Below the pieces are notes generated by a model, which was not told the origin of the DNA, searched no databases, and saw only the letters and a list, made by a program, of their open reading frames with translations. A stretch of DNA of 64,000 nucleotides from JAJRXC01 sp047639555. GTDB lineage: Bacteria; Actinomycetota; Acidimicrobiia; Acidimicrobiales; Aldehydirespiratoraceae. The DNA lies in assembly GCA_047639555.1 (NCBI GenBank), contig JBLIOE010000017.1, positions 1-64,000 of the forward strand, written 5' to 3'. Made by a program: the position numbers and the translations under genes. Positions 25,401-33,340 of the stretch are shown in pieces. Every line of letters starts with the position of its first letter. Within the stretch, counting starts at the first letter, position 1.

Positions 25401-26950
25401 CCGCGAGCGAGGATGGTCTCGTTCGGCTTTGGGATCCGGTGACCGGCGCCCCAATCGGCGATCCGCTGGTGGACTCAATCGACATGCTCACGGTCGAGTT
25501 CGACCCATCCGGAACGCTTCTGGTTGCGTCGAACGGTGAGGGGTTCGTGTGGGGATTCTCGCTGCCCAGCGGCGTCGAGGCATTCGCGCCGATTCGAGCT
25601 CACCAAAGCGACGTTTGGGAGCTGGTGTTCTCGCCTGATGGCGCGGAGTTCGCGACGAGCAGTAGCGATGGAACGGTGCGGCTCTTCCGTTCAGCCGATG
25701 GGACCGAGCTGTCGCAGCCGTTCATCGATGAGAGCGGGGCGCCAGTCGCGCCTCTCCTCCAAGGTGTGCAGTTCGCTCCTGACGGCCGAAACCTCATCGC
25801 CGGTTCGGCGCACGGCGAGGTGTTGTGGTGGGGCCGCGACGCGGAGTCGATCATTGCGAGCGACGGACCCCCCGGCGGTCTCGAGATTCTCGGTTCCGGA
25901 ATCGCCGGCGATCTGCTTGTGACGCTCGGCGTCGATCAGGCCGTGCGTGAATGGCGGGTCGGGGCGGCGATCGGCCTTGGGTTGGTGCTGGCGGACGATA
26001 TGAGCGCGTTCTCGGTAGCGATCGCGCCGGATCGCTCGTTTGTGGCGACGACAGACGGTGTCGGCAACCTTCGATTACACGACCCCATGTCTGGTGAGGA
26101 GCGTTCATCGGTGTCGGTGAGCGATCTTGCTGCTGCCGCCGTCGTTGTTTCTCCAGATTCGTCAACAATTGCGGTCGGAACCAATGACGGCGAGGTGGTA
26201 TTCGTCGATGCTCAAGTCTCGTCAGTGGAGTCGATTTCCGCTCACACCGGTCGGGTCCGGGCATTGGCTTTTCATCCCACAGACTCGGTGCTCGCGACCG
26301 GTGGTAGCGATGGTGTCGTGCGCATCTGGGATCTCGACCGGGGGGTCGTCACGGCCGAGTTCGGGTCGTATGGCTTTGACGGCGTTGAGGATCTCAATTG
26401 GGACAGCGACGGTCAACGGCTGGCGGTCGCCGGCTTCAATCAGGTCGACGTATGGGGCGCCGACGGTTCGCACATCGCCGGGCCCGCCGTCTCGGGTGAT
26501 GCCGTTTATGCCGTGGCCTTCTCCGCCGACGGCGAGCGGATCGCGATCGGTGGCGCCGAGCAAGCGGTGCGGGTGTTGTCGGCTGACCTGAACGACGTCG
26601 TTGCTGGACCTTTCGCGACGCCACCGGGAGGTACCCAGGGTGTTGCGTTCCTCGATGTTGACACCGTGTTGCTTGTCATCGCCTCTAACGGCACCGTTCG
26701 CCTGTGGGACCTGGGTTCGGGAACCTCGATCGGTCCGCCGCTTCCCGGGCCGTGGTCCGGGGTCCGCGATGTGTCCGTGCTGGCGGACGGTCCGCTCTTC
26801 GCGACAACAAGCGAGGAAGGCAACGCCTGGCTCTGGCACATGCTCGATCGGGAGCGGGCCTGCGACATCGTGCGCGGTGTGGTGGTGTCGGCGCAACCGA
26901 TCTATTTGGGCGAGAATGGAACGCTGACGGCATGCGAGGATAGCGAGTGA
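22493..26950 (+). CDS. Ser/Thr protein kinase - nSTAND NTPase - WD40 repeat protein
   Basis: The 1485-residue protein combines four parts. Residues 10-290 are a Hanks-type kinase: glycine loop GSGAFARV, lysine K42, HRDLNPRN (D142, N147), DLG (D187) and SPEQ. Residues 317 to about 700 are an nSTAND ATPase with P-loop GASGSGKSS (359-367) and Walker B VICIDQFEEIF. A membrane helix lies near 769-790. Residues of about 860-1450 form a WD40 propeller. Kinase and ATPase would be cytoplasmic and WD40 on the other side of the helix. GTG 22493 follows GCAGGTGAACAG. The stop overlaps the FHA-cyclase gene by 4 bp. Confidence 0.93.
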   Translation: MNASRLPDRLGRFEIQSSLGSGAFARVVRAYDPQLSSSVAIKILADQWSDDDDARARFLDEARHLRRVRSPAVVAVHDIGEMDDGRPYFVMELADRGSLEERLRQQVGPYVDMDNGGGLGRLIEGLGVGMSAIHGAGLVHRDLNPRNLLLRSLEGESTRSDSVIAADKATTIGEPIVRADERLVIADLGLAKDVVASREVSVVGGSFGYQSPEQLVADGELGPWADVYASSALLWRVLTGELPPGVGDFEARRQELPPEWRPLLRRGLEPDHTRRHASIEAWADEALAVIGRDPLSLATERSRPSNATPAGHRARMEECPYRGLASYEAEHAATFFGREALSSAAIDRLRNERVLAVLGASGSGKSSVVRAGIIPGLQAGELAGSERWPVVLMTPGGDPVAEMRYQLRRAADAAGVDAGIGSDARQGDDPNYEWRRITDAITDVTTGLVICIDQFEEIFTHDPDGSTGERFLRALAAIIDPATSRVRFVLAMRADFYGEAARHAWLAKVLGENQILVGPMESAQLRRAITGPAERAGLEIEDGLVDVIVAEMGRDAGSLPLLGHALVETWQRRRGKQLTIAGFRDAGGVAGAIAQTAETVFTESLSADERPVARDLMLRMVSARHGAAHTRRKISLAEVADENDHVATSVVDQLIDARLLTADETTLQIAHEALIVEWPRLRQWIDESIDDLRLRSHLSRSAAEWGDLGEDPALLYRGTPLSGAEEWAARSPGHLGPTERAFLAASTAAAVTENERLERDARRHRRARALAIAAVVGVFVVGIIAWAGIQRTRSIERSNAADARVLENLGLVARLTAETDPLVGLALGIEARTLTGASNPDAWLAVVRARQALANSGLVETGSVEVGDGLSVALSPDGTRAAVGSRSGDLALVELNERAVISMTDAHDVGIPSVDFRPDGAALATAGFDRVVRIWAVSDEGLSETPSQEIVLDSIVWDVAWSPDGRQLATASEDGLVRLWDPVTGAPIGDPLVDSIDMLTVEFDPSGTLLVASNGEGFVWGFSLPSGVEAFAPIRAHQSDVWELVFSPDGAEFATSSSDGTVRLFRSADGTELSQPFIDESGAPVAPLLQGVQFAPDGRNLIAGSAHGEVLWWGRDAESIIASDGPPGGLEILGSGIAGDLLVTLGVDQAVREWRVGAAIGLGLVLADDMSAFSVAIAPDRSFVATTDGVGNLRLHDPMSGEERSSVSVSDLAAAAVVVSPDSSTIAVGTNDGEVVFVDAQVSSVESISAHTGRVRALAFHPTDSVLATGGSDGVVRIWDLDRGVVTAEFGSYGFDGVEDLNWDSDGQRLAVAGFNQVDVWGADGSHIAGPAVSGDAVYAVAFSADGERIAIGGAEQAVRVLSADLNDVVAGPFATPPGGTQGVAFLDVDTVLLVIASNGTVRLWDLGSGTSIGPPLPGPWSGVRDVSVLADGPLFATTSEEGNAWLWHMLDRERACDIVRGVVVSAQPIYLGENGTLTACEDSE

Positions 26951-27912
26951 CTGAGCAGACCCCCTTGTGGGCGACTGACACGCCGCTGATCGTGATCGAC
27001 GGTCCTGGGCGGACGACGATCCGGCTTCTTCTCACTGATGCTCTCGAATTCGGCCGGTCCGGTCCGGGAATACTCTTCGACGATCCTGCGGTTTCGCGCC
27101 GCCATCTCGAACTCCGACCGAGTGGTTCCGCCGTGCTTGCCCGAGACCTTGGCAGCGCAAACGGCACGACGATCGATGGGGTGTCCCTGGAGGAGACGCA
27201 GGAGCTACTTCCGGGCCAGGTGCTCCGTTTGGGCGACATCACGATTCGACTCGATGGGTCTCGGATGTTCTCACGTGAAGGGGCAAAGGAGCTGTCGGGG
27301 ACTTCAGCGACGCCGATGACCGCGATCGAGCGGGTCGCTGATTTGGTTGTGAACCGTGGCACCGCCGCGAATGGGGTTCCGCTGGGCGGTCATACCCGCA
27401 CAATTGTCTTCAGCGATATCGAGGGTTCGACCGATCTCGCCGTGGCTCTCGGCGATATTGCATGGTTCGATCTCCTCTCGGTGCACAACGAGATCCTCCG
27501 GTCGTGCCTTCCCGCGCACGATGGCACTGAGGTGAAGTCGCAAGGAGATGGCTTCATGCTCACATTCCCGAGTGCACGTCGAGCGGTGGCCTACATGGTG
27601 GAGATGCAACGGCGCCTCCACGACGACGAACGGATGCAGTCAAACGGGCTAAGTGTCCGAATCGGTGCCCACACTGGCGAGTCGGTCGAAGACAACGATG
27701 GTGACCTCTTTGGCCAGGCGGTCATCGCTGCCGCTCGCGTCGGCGCAGCCGCGAACGGCGGCGAGATTCTCGTCTCGTCGCTGGTTCGTGAGATCGTCAA
27801 GTCGTGGGATGAAGTTGTGTTCGGCGAATCGCGTAGCGAGGTTCTCAAGGGTCTTGGTGGAGAGTGGACGTTGCACCCCGTCCTTTGGAGAGATCAGGAG
27901 CCTGCCCAATGA
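26947..27912 (+). CDS. FHA domain - class III nucleotide cyclase
   Basis: Residues 25-100 of this 321-residue protein form an FHA phosphothreonine-binding domain (GRS 36-38, SRRH 50-53, NGT 72-74). Residues of about 150-310 are a class III cyclase homology domain with metal aspartates D157 (FSDIEGST) and D201 (QGDGF), lysine K197 and arginine R264. The transition-state asparagine is replaced by I260 (GQAVIAAARV), as in a group of actinobacterial cyclase-like proteins, so activity is uncertain. GTG 26947 overlaps the kinase gene by 4 bp, and the stop overlaps the crotonase start. Confidence 0.92.
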   Translation: MTEQTPLWATDTPLIVIDGPGRTTIRLLLTDALEFGRSGPGILFDDPAVSRRHLELRPSGSAVLARDLGSANGTTIDGVSLEETQELLPGQVLRLGDITIRLDGSRMFSREGAKELSGTSATPMTAIERVADLVVNRGTAANGVPLGGHTRTIVFSDIEGSTDLAVALGDIAWFDLLSVHNEILRSCLPAHDGTEVKSQGDGFMLTFPSARRAVAYMVEMQRRLHDDERMQSNGLSVRIGAHTGESVEDNDGDLFGQAVIAAARVGAAANGGEILVSSLVREIVKSWDEVVFGESRSEVLKGLGGEWTLHPVLWRDQEPAQ

Positions 27913-28715
27913 CGTACGTCGAGATCGATCGCACCAACCCGGCGATCCCCATCGTGACCTTGAACCGACCCGACCGCCGAAACGCGCTCTCGCCCGACCT
28001 GGTGACCAATGGAATTGCCGCGTTTCGAGAGCTACATCGCGACCGAGAGGCGCGGGCGATCGTCCTGACGGGGGCGGGCAAGAGCTTCTGCGCGGGTGCC
28101 GACCTGAAGGGTGACAGCGGGCGACCGCCTGACTCTGAGGGGCGAGGCCCGGTCGGCACGGTGTATCGAGGCCAGGAACATATCGTCGACTTCATGATGG
28201 CCGTCCACGAGTGCGACAAACCCGTGATCGCTGCAATCCACGGCGCAGCGGTCGGCGGGGGACTGGCGCTCTCGCTCGCGAGCGACCTGCGGGTGGCCGA
28301 TACAACGGCCTACTTCGGTTCGGTCTTCATCAACGTCGGTCTGACGTCGTGCGACATCGGCACGAGCTACTTCCTTCCACGACTCGTGGGCAGCGGTCAT
28401 GCGATGGACATGATGATCACTGGTCGGCACGTGGCGGCCGAAGAGGCGGATCGTATGGGTCTGCTGAACCGGTTGGTGCCGGAGGGGACACATCTTGAGG
28501 TGGCAAAGGAGTTCGCCGCTCAAATCGCGAAGAACAACGAGTACGGGGTCTGGCTGACGAAGCGCGGACTGTGGTCCAACATCGACGCCCCGTCGATCCG
28601 TCATGCGGTGGAGCTTGAGAACCGGCAGCAGGTACTCGGGACGTTTACCGGCAATATGAAAGAAGCGATGCAGGCCTTCGGCGAGCGTCGAGAGCCCGAC
28701 TGGGGTCCGATGTGA
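27909..28715 (+). CDS. Enoyl-CoA hydratase family protein
   Basis: The 268-residue crotonase shows RPDRRNALS, GAGKSFCAGADLKGD, the second oxyanion segment AIHGAAVGGGLALSLASDLRVA, and FGSVFINVGLTSCDIGTSYFLPRLVG. It is similar to the MenB/PaaG-like hydratases of fatty-acid or sterol breakdown. The catalytic Glu sites read as N/C in this region, so hydratase activity is not certain. It is the last gene of the kinase/FHA-cyclase transcription unit (4-bp overlap), an odd metabolic companion. Confidence 0.88.
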   Translation: MTYVEIDRTNPAIPIVTLNRPDRRNALSPDLVTNGIAAFRELHRDREARAIVLTGAGKSFCAGADLKGDSGRPPDSEGRGPVGTVYRGQEHIVDFMMAVHECDKPVIAAIHGAAVGGGLALSLASDLRVADTTAYFGSVFINVGLTSCDIGTSYFLPRLVGSGHAMDMMITGRHVAAEEADRMGLLNRLVPEGTHLEVAKEFAAQIAKNNEYGVWLTKRGLWSNIDAPSIRHAVELENRQQVLGTFTGNMKEAMQAFGERREPDWGPM

Positions 28716-28728
28716 GGTCGCGGTAGCA

Positions 28729-28742
28729 TCTTCCTAGGAAGA
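28729..28742. promoter_or_regulatory. Perfect 14-bp palindrome upstream of amidohydrolase
   Basis: TCTTCCTAGGAAGA is a perfect inverted repeat 35 bp before the amidohydrolase ATG, in a 61-bp gap after the crotonase. Its position suits an operator for the downstream gene. The cognate regulator is not visible nearby. Confidence 0.4.
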
Positions 28743-28776
28743 CACTCGCCCCGGAGCAAGGGTCAAGGAGTATGCG

Positions 28777-29973
28777 ATGACACCTGAAGATCTCGACTAC
28801 AAGCCGTTCGACGCCGACAACCACTACTACGAGGCGCTCGACGCATTCACCCGCCACGTGCCTGCCGAGATGCAGCGCCGCGTCGTGCAGTGGGTGGAGC
28901 AGGGCGGCCGGAAGTACCATCTGGTCGGCGGACAGATCAGCAACGCGGTGGTGAACCCCACGTGGGATCCCGTCGCAATGCCGGGAGCGCTGCACGAGTA
29001 CTTCAAGGGCAACCCCGACGGTCGCAGTCCGCTCGAGATGCTCAAGGACCGCGAGCCGCTGCCCGCCTACTACATGAATAACGACGCTCGGGTGGAGCGC
29101 ATTGGTGAGCAGGGTCTGCAGAAGGTGTGGCTCTTCCCGACACTCGGTGTGCTCTACGAGGAGCTCATCAAGGACGACGTCGAGGCGTGCGCCACGATGA
29201 TGTCGGCGTTTAACCAGTGGCTTCTCGAAGACTGGGGATACGCCTACCGAGACACGATTTTCGGTGCGCCCTACATCTGCCTCGGCGATGTTGATGCGGC
29301 GGCCGCGGAAATCGACAAGGTTGTTGCCGCCGACGCTCGCGTGGTCGTGATGCGGCCAGCCGCCGTGGTCACCCCCACCGGCATCAAGTCGCCGTTCGAT
29401 CCGCACTTCGACCCGTTCTGGGCCCGCGTCAACGAGGCGGGAATCACCGTGGTCGTCCATGCGGGCGACTCCGGATACTCAACGCAGGGATACGCCGACA
29501 ACAAGTTCTCTGCCGCGGGCATCAGTAAGGGCAGCTATGGCGGCCCGAGCGTTGGCAGTTTCTCGATCGAACGAGCCGCTCAGGACTGGCTCATCCAGGC
29601 GATCTTCCAGAAGATCTTCGACCGGTTCCCGAACCTGCGTTTCGCTTCCGTGGAGAACGGTTCCGACTTCCTCGGCCCAATGTTTCGCAAGTTCGACCAG
29701 ACCGCCAAGAAGAGCTTCGGCTGGTTCACGGATCACCCCATCGAGACATTCAAGGCCAACGTCTGGATGAACCCGTTCTGGGAAGACGACGTCAACGAGA
29801 TCGCCGAACTCATGGGCCCCGACCATGTGATCTTCGGCTCCGACTGGCCCCACATCGAAGGCCTGCCGAAGCCACTCGACTACCTCGTTGAACTCAAGGA
29901 GTTCGACGCAGCGGATCAGAAGAAGATCCTCCTCGACAACGCCACCTTCTTAAACACGCCGCAGCCGATCTAG
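28777..29973 (+). CDS. Amidohydrolase-family metal hydrolase/decarboxylase
   Basis: The 398-residue protein belongs to the amidohydrolase_2 TIM-barrel group (ACMSD-like). It begins with the DADNHYYE motif in place of the usual DxHxH, has VVVHAGD carrying a metal histidine, and ends with GSDWPHIEG supplying the metal aspartate. Related actinobacterial proteins sit in lipid and sterol degradation regions, and the substrate here is unknown. AAGGAG precedes ATG 28777 at ideal spacing. Confidence 0.88.
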   Translation: MTPEDLDYKPFDADNHYYEALDAFTRHVPAEMQRRVVQWVEQGGRKYHLVGGQISNAVVNPTWDPVAMPGALHEYFKGNPDGRSPLEMLKDREPLPAYYMNNDARVERIGEQGLQKVWLFPTLGVLYEELIKDDVEACATMMSAFNQWLLEDWGYAYRDTIFGAPYICLGDVDAAAAEIDKVVAADARVVVMRPAAVVTPTGIKSPFDPHFDPFWARVNEAGITVVVHAGDSGYSTQGYADNKFSAAGISKGSYGGPSVGSFSIERAAQDWLIQAIFQKIFDRFPNLRFASVENGSDFLGPMFRKFDQTAKKSFGWFTDHPIETFKANVWMNPFWEDDVNEIAELMGPDHVIFGSDWPHIEGLPKPLDYLVELKEFDAADQKKILLDNATFLNTPQPI

Positions 29974-29988
29974 CGCGTCTGCTTCACT

Positions 29989-30885
29989 GTGGTTGTGCCC
30001 CGCAACCACGACCACGATCCTGACAATGGGTCGACGTCTCGCGACCTAGCGGTAGCCGCTGGCGCGAACTCGGTGCTGCTGGTGGTGCAGGTCATCGGAG
30101 CCTTCGCCTTCGGCTCACTCGCACTGCTGGCTGACTCGGTCCATCAGGCCTCCGATGTTGTCTCGCTGCTCTTGGCGGTCGGTATTGCGGTGCTGATCGC
30201 TCGGCCGTCGTCGAGCCGTTACACGTTCGGTTTCCGGCGGGCCGACGCGCTCGGTGGCCTGGCCCACGCGGTGCTCCTCGGGGCTGGCGCTGTCTTTGTC
30301 ATCTTCGAGGCGTATCGACGATTCGATGGTGATCATCATGTCGACGGTATGGGGGTCGCCATTCTGGCCGCCGTTGGCCTCCTCATCAACGGGCTGAGCG
30401 CCCGCTGGCTTCATGCCGGGCATGGCCACTCGCTCAACGTCGAGGGTGCCGTGTTGCACCTGGTCGCCGATGCGCTTGGGTCACTCGTGGTGCTCCTCGG
30501 CGGTCTGATCATCGTCTTCACCGATGCCGGCTGGGTCGACCCCGCGGCTTCGCTCGTTGTGACGGCGCTGATCATTTGGTCGGCCTGGAGATTGGCTCGG
30601 GTCTCCCTGCAAGTCTTGCTCGATGGGGTCCCTCCGGGAGTAGACCTCGAGGCGCTGCGGGCGCTGATGGTCGCCGACCCGATGGTCACCGATGCTCATC
30701 ATCTGCATGTGCGAACCCTGGATGGGGCGACGCTGAGCCTTACCGGTCACGTGCAGATAGAGACCGACCAGCTCCACGATGCGCAGCAGGTCACGCACCG
30801 TCTCACCGAAGTGCTGGCGGGGGAGGGCATTGCCCATGTCACCCTGCAAGCCGAGTGTCACCCGTGCAACGAGCCGGATTGTTGA
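29989..30885 (+). CDS. Cation diffusion facilitator (zinc/cobalt efflux)
   Basis: The 298-residue CDF protein has a histidine-rich start, about six membrane helices with the metal-site motifs LLADSVHQASD and HLVADALGS (HxxxD), and a cytoplasmic C-terminal domain with HHLHVRTLDG and an ending ECHPCNEPDC. It should export Zn(II) or similar ions in exchange for protons. The GTG start lies 15 bp after the amidohydrolase stop, and its stop overlaps the next ATG by 1 bp. Confidence 0.93.
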   Translation: MVVPRNHDHDPDNGSTSRDLAVAAGANSVLLVVQVIGAFAFGSLALLADSVHQASDVVSLLLAVGIAVLIARPSSSRYTFGFRRADALGGLAHAVLLGAGAVFVIFEAYRRFDGDHHVDGMGVAILAAVGLLINGLSARWLHAGHGHSLNVEGAVLHLVADALGSLVVLLGGLIIVFTDAGWVDPAASLVVTALIIWSAWRLARVSLQVLLDGVPPGVDLEALRALMVADPMVTDAHHLHVRTLDGATLSLTGHVQIETDQLHDAQQVTHRLTEVLAGEGIAHVTLQAECHPCNEPDC

Positions 30886-31583
30886 TGACAATCGGAGTCC
30901 GAACTGGTACACCAGTGTCCGTGAGGCACAACAAACAATGCGTTCTCGTTGCCCTCAGCCTCGCTTTGCTGCTGTCGTCCTGCAAGGAAGGCGTATGGAC
31001 CGGGGATCAACAGGACACTTCGGTCGCGGTCTTTGGCGATTCGTTGGTCTACTCCAGCGAGGCCGACGACTTCAACGCCCCGAACACGTATGTCACAGAC
31101 GATCTCGTTGCGCTTGGCAGCTACGCGTACGTCACCGCGTGGATTGGTGCATCGGTCGCGTATTCCTACGCCAATCTATGGAATCTACCGAGCCGAAATG
31201 GCGTTGTTCCGGACGTGCTTGTCCTCGCCTTGGGCACGAATGACATGCGTGTGAATCCCGTCACCGGCCTCCCGTACGCGACTGTCGAAGACGCACGTCT
31301 GGTGCTGCAGGCTTGGCTGGCCGAGGTGCCGGACGCGTGTGTCCGTCTCGTTGGTGTGGCGGAGTCAATCACGACCTGGGGTCTCGATGTCACCGGGCCT
31401 GGCTGGAACGCCATGTTGTCCGAGGAGGCTGCGCTATTTGGAAACGCCGCCTACGTGCCATGGGAGCCGCTCGCGGCTTGGACGGCGAACGGCACCAGCC
31501 CGCACCTCGCGGAGGACGGCGAAGATGCGTATCGGGCGCTCATTGTGTCGGCCGCGGCTGGCTGTCTGAGCTCGGCGTCTTGA
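30885..31583 (+). CDS. SGNH/GDSL-type hydrolase lipoprotein
   Basis: The 232-residue protein has a signal sequence ending in lipobox LLLSSC and a GDSL-type domain: catalytic serine in VFGDSLVY, block III ALGTNDM and the terminal Asp/His block SPHLAEDG. It is probably an exported, membrane-anchored esterase or acyl hydrolase. ATG 30885 overlaps the CDF stop; GTG 30921 would give a more standard signal peptide (MRHNKQCVLVALS) and may be the true start. Confidence 0.85.
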   Translation: MTIGVRTGTPVSVRHNKQCVLVALSLALLLSSCKEGVWTGDQQDTSVAVFGDSLVYSSEADDFNAPNTYVTDDLVALGSYAYVTAWIGASVAYSYANLWNLPSRNGVVPDVLVLALGTNDMRVNPVTGLPYATVEDARLVLQAWLAEVPDACVRLVGVAESITTWGLDVTGPGWNAMLSEEAALFGNAAYVPWEPLAAWTANGTSPHLAEDGEDAYRALIVSAAAGCLSSAS

Positions 31584-31635
31584 TCGAATTGGCCGAGAAG
31601 TGAACGACCGCTAACTTCTTGGTAGTGTTTGCTCT

Positions 31636-32895
31636 ATGAGCACTCCCATGCCGACCGCAGAACAAGTCCGCGCCGATCTCGAGACGTGGCTCGACGAGAA
31701 CTGGGACGAAAGTCTCACCGTCGAAGAGTGGTGGGCCCGTCTGGCCCCCACCGGTTACGCCCACCCGACACTGCCGGAGAACGCACAGGGCAAGGGTTGG
31801 GGCCGAGACCTCGCCGCCGTCGTCAACACCACGATGGCCGAGCGCATGGTCATGGGCGCTCCGTCGTCCGGTCTGGGCTGGATGCTCGCCGCTCCGACGA
31901 TCGCCGCGCACGCCACCCAAGAGCAGATCGATCAGTACATCCCGCCGATCCTCACCGGCCAGGTCGGCTGGTGCCAGCTCTTCTCCGAGCCGGGTGCCGG
32001 CTCCGATCTCGCTGGCCTCGGTTGTAAGGCCGAGAAGGACGGCGACGAATGGGTCATCACCGGCCAGAAGGTGTGGACCTCCGGCGGCCAGGTCGCCGAC
32101 ATGGGCATGCTTATCGCTCGCACCGACCCCGATGCTCCAAAGCACAAGGGCATCAGCTACTTCGCTTTCGACATGCACCAGCCGGGTGTCACCGTGCGGC
32201 CGCTCACCGAGATGACGGGCCGAGCGCTCTTCAACGAGGTGTTCATCGACGAAGCCCGCGTGCTCGACGTCGACATGATCGGCGGCCTCAACAACGGATG
32301 GGCCGTTGCCAACTCAACACTGATGTTCGAACGGTCGTCGCTTGGTTCTGCGGGCAAGAAGCCGCAGACCGCCACTCCTGGCAAACTCGGGAAGGCCCTG
32401 CAGCGTCCGGTCACCGACTTTGCGAATCGCGAGCGCTCCGAGGGCGGCGTGCCTTCGGTCGGCCCTGGCCTCTGGCAGCGACTCGTGGAGATCGCCACCG
32501 ACTCCGGCCGCATCAACGATCCGGTCTTGCGCCAAGACCTGATCAAGCTCTACTCGCTGATCGAGATCAACCGTCTGGGCACACTCCGGGCCAAGGATCC
32601 GAACCAGCGCACTGGGGCCGAGCCCAACATTGGCAAGCTCCACATGTCCGAGATGTTTCGCCAGTTCCGTGAGGTCGGCCTGTCCGTCCTCGGATCCGCC
32701 GGCATGTTGTCGGGCAACAGCGAGCCCATCACCAACGGGGCAATCTCCGAACTGGCGCTGTTCTCGCCCGGTCCGTCGATCTACGGCGGCACCGACGAAA
32801 TCCAGCGCAACATCGTTGGCGAACGAATTCTTGGTCTGCCCCGCGAACCGGGTCACGACAAGAACATGGCCTTCAAGGACATGGCGAAGAACTAG
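31636..32895 (+). CDS. Acyl-CoA dehydrogenase
   Basis: The 419-residue FAD enzyme shows the family pattern: CQLFSEPGAGSDLAGL, GQKVWTSGGQVADMGMLIARTD, FNEVFIDEARV and the C-terminal IYGGTDEIQRNIVGERILGLPR. It oxidises an acyl-CoA to the enoyl form; the long second half resembles actinobacterial FadE proteins for branched or sterol side-chain substrates. No electron-transfer flavoprotein gene is adjacent. Confidence 0.94.
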   Translation: MSTPMPTAEQVRADLETWLDENWDESLTVEEWWARLAPTGYAHPTLPENAQGKGWGRDLAAVVNTTMAERMVMGAPSSGLGWMLAAPTIAAHATQEQIDQYIPPILTGQVGWCQLFSEPGAGSDLAGLGCKAEKDGDEWVITGQKVWTSGGQVADMGMLIARTDPDAPKHKGISYFAFDMHQPGVTVRPLTEMTGRALFNEVFIDEARVLDVDMIGGLNNGWAVANSTLMFERSSLGSAGKKPQTATPGKLGKALQRPVTDFANRERSEGGVPSVGPGLWQRLVEIATDSGRINDPVLRQDLIKLYSLIEINRLGTLRAKDPNQRTGAEPNIGKLHMSEMFRQFREVGLSVLGSAGMLSGNSEPITNGAISELALFSPGPSIYGGTDEIQRNIVGERILGLPREPGHDKNMAFKDMAKN

Positions 32896-32936
32896 GCCCG
32901 GCCGCGAACCGCTGGGGACGTGGTTGACTTGTCCTC

Positions 32937-33299
32937 ATGACCGAGAGCGCGAATTCTGACCGTGGCGCTGATGTGTCCCGAGTGATCTTCAGCAAACTGA
33001 ATCGCTTCGTGAAGCCACTCGTGAAGGCGGGCCTTGGGTCGCCGTTGCCCATCGGGCTCGGCGCCGTGGTGCTTGAAAGCACTGGTCGTAAGAGCGGGCT
33101 TCCTCGGGAGGTGCCCGTCGTGGGCCTTCGTCTCGGGAAGCGCGTCCTGGTGTCGACCGTGCGCAGCGGATCACAGTGGGTGAAGAATCTGGAGGCCGAC
33201 GACGCTGCGGCTGTCTGGTACAGCGGTCGTCGCCATGATGCGAAGGCGTCGGTCCAACGAGGCCCGCTCAACGTGGTCACGCTCGACGTCGCCGACTGA
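32937..33299 (+). CDS. Deazaflavin (F420)-dependent nitroreductase-family protein
   Basis: The 120-residue protein belongs to the DDN/DUF385 split-barrel family. It has VLESTGRKSGLPREVPVVGLR and WVKNLEADDAAAVW, the family hallmarks that bind F420. The enzyme probably reduces quinones or other small molecules with F420H2. The substrate is unknown. It follows the acyl-CoA dehydrogenase by 41 bp. Confidence 0.88.
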   Translation: MTESANSDRGADVSRVIFSKLNRFVKPLVKAGLGSPLPIGLGAVVLESTGRKSGLPREVPVVGLRLGKRVLVSTVRSGSQWVKNLEADDAAAVWYSGRRHDAKASVQRGPLNVVTLDVAD

Positions 33300-33340
33300 G
33301 GGTGACTCGCCAGGGCCGCGCCGCGAGGCAAACTCTGGGG

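Noticed and set aside
20177..28715. Crotonases with missing catalytic glutamates as pseudogenes
   Set aside because: The frames are intact and the oxyanion-hole segments are conserved; crotonase-fold enzymes often use other residues.
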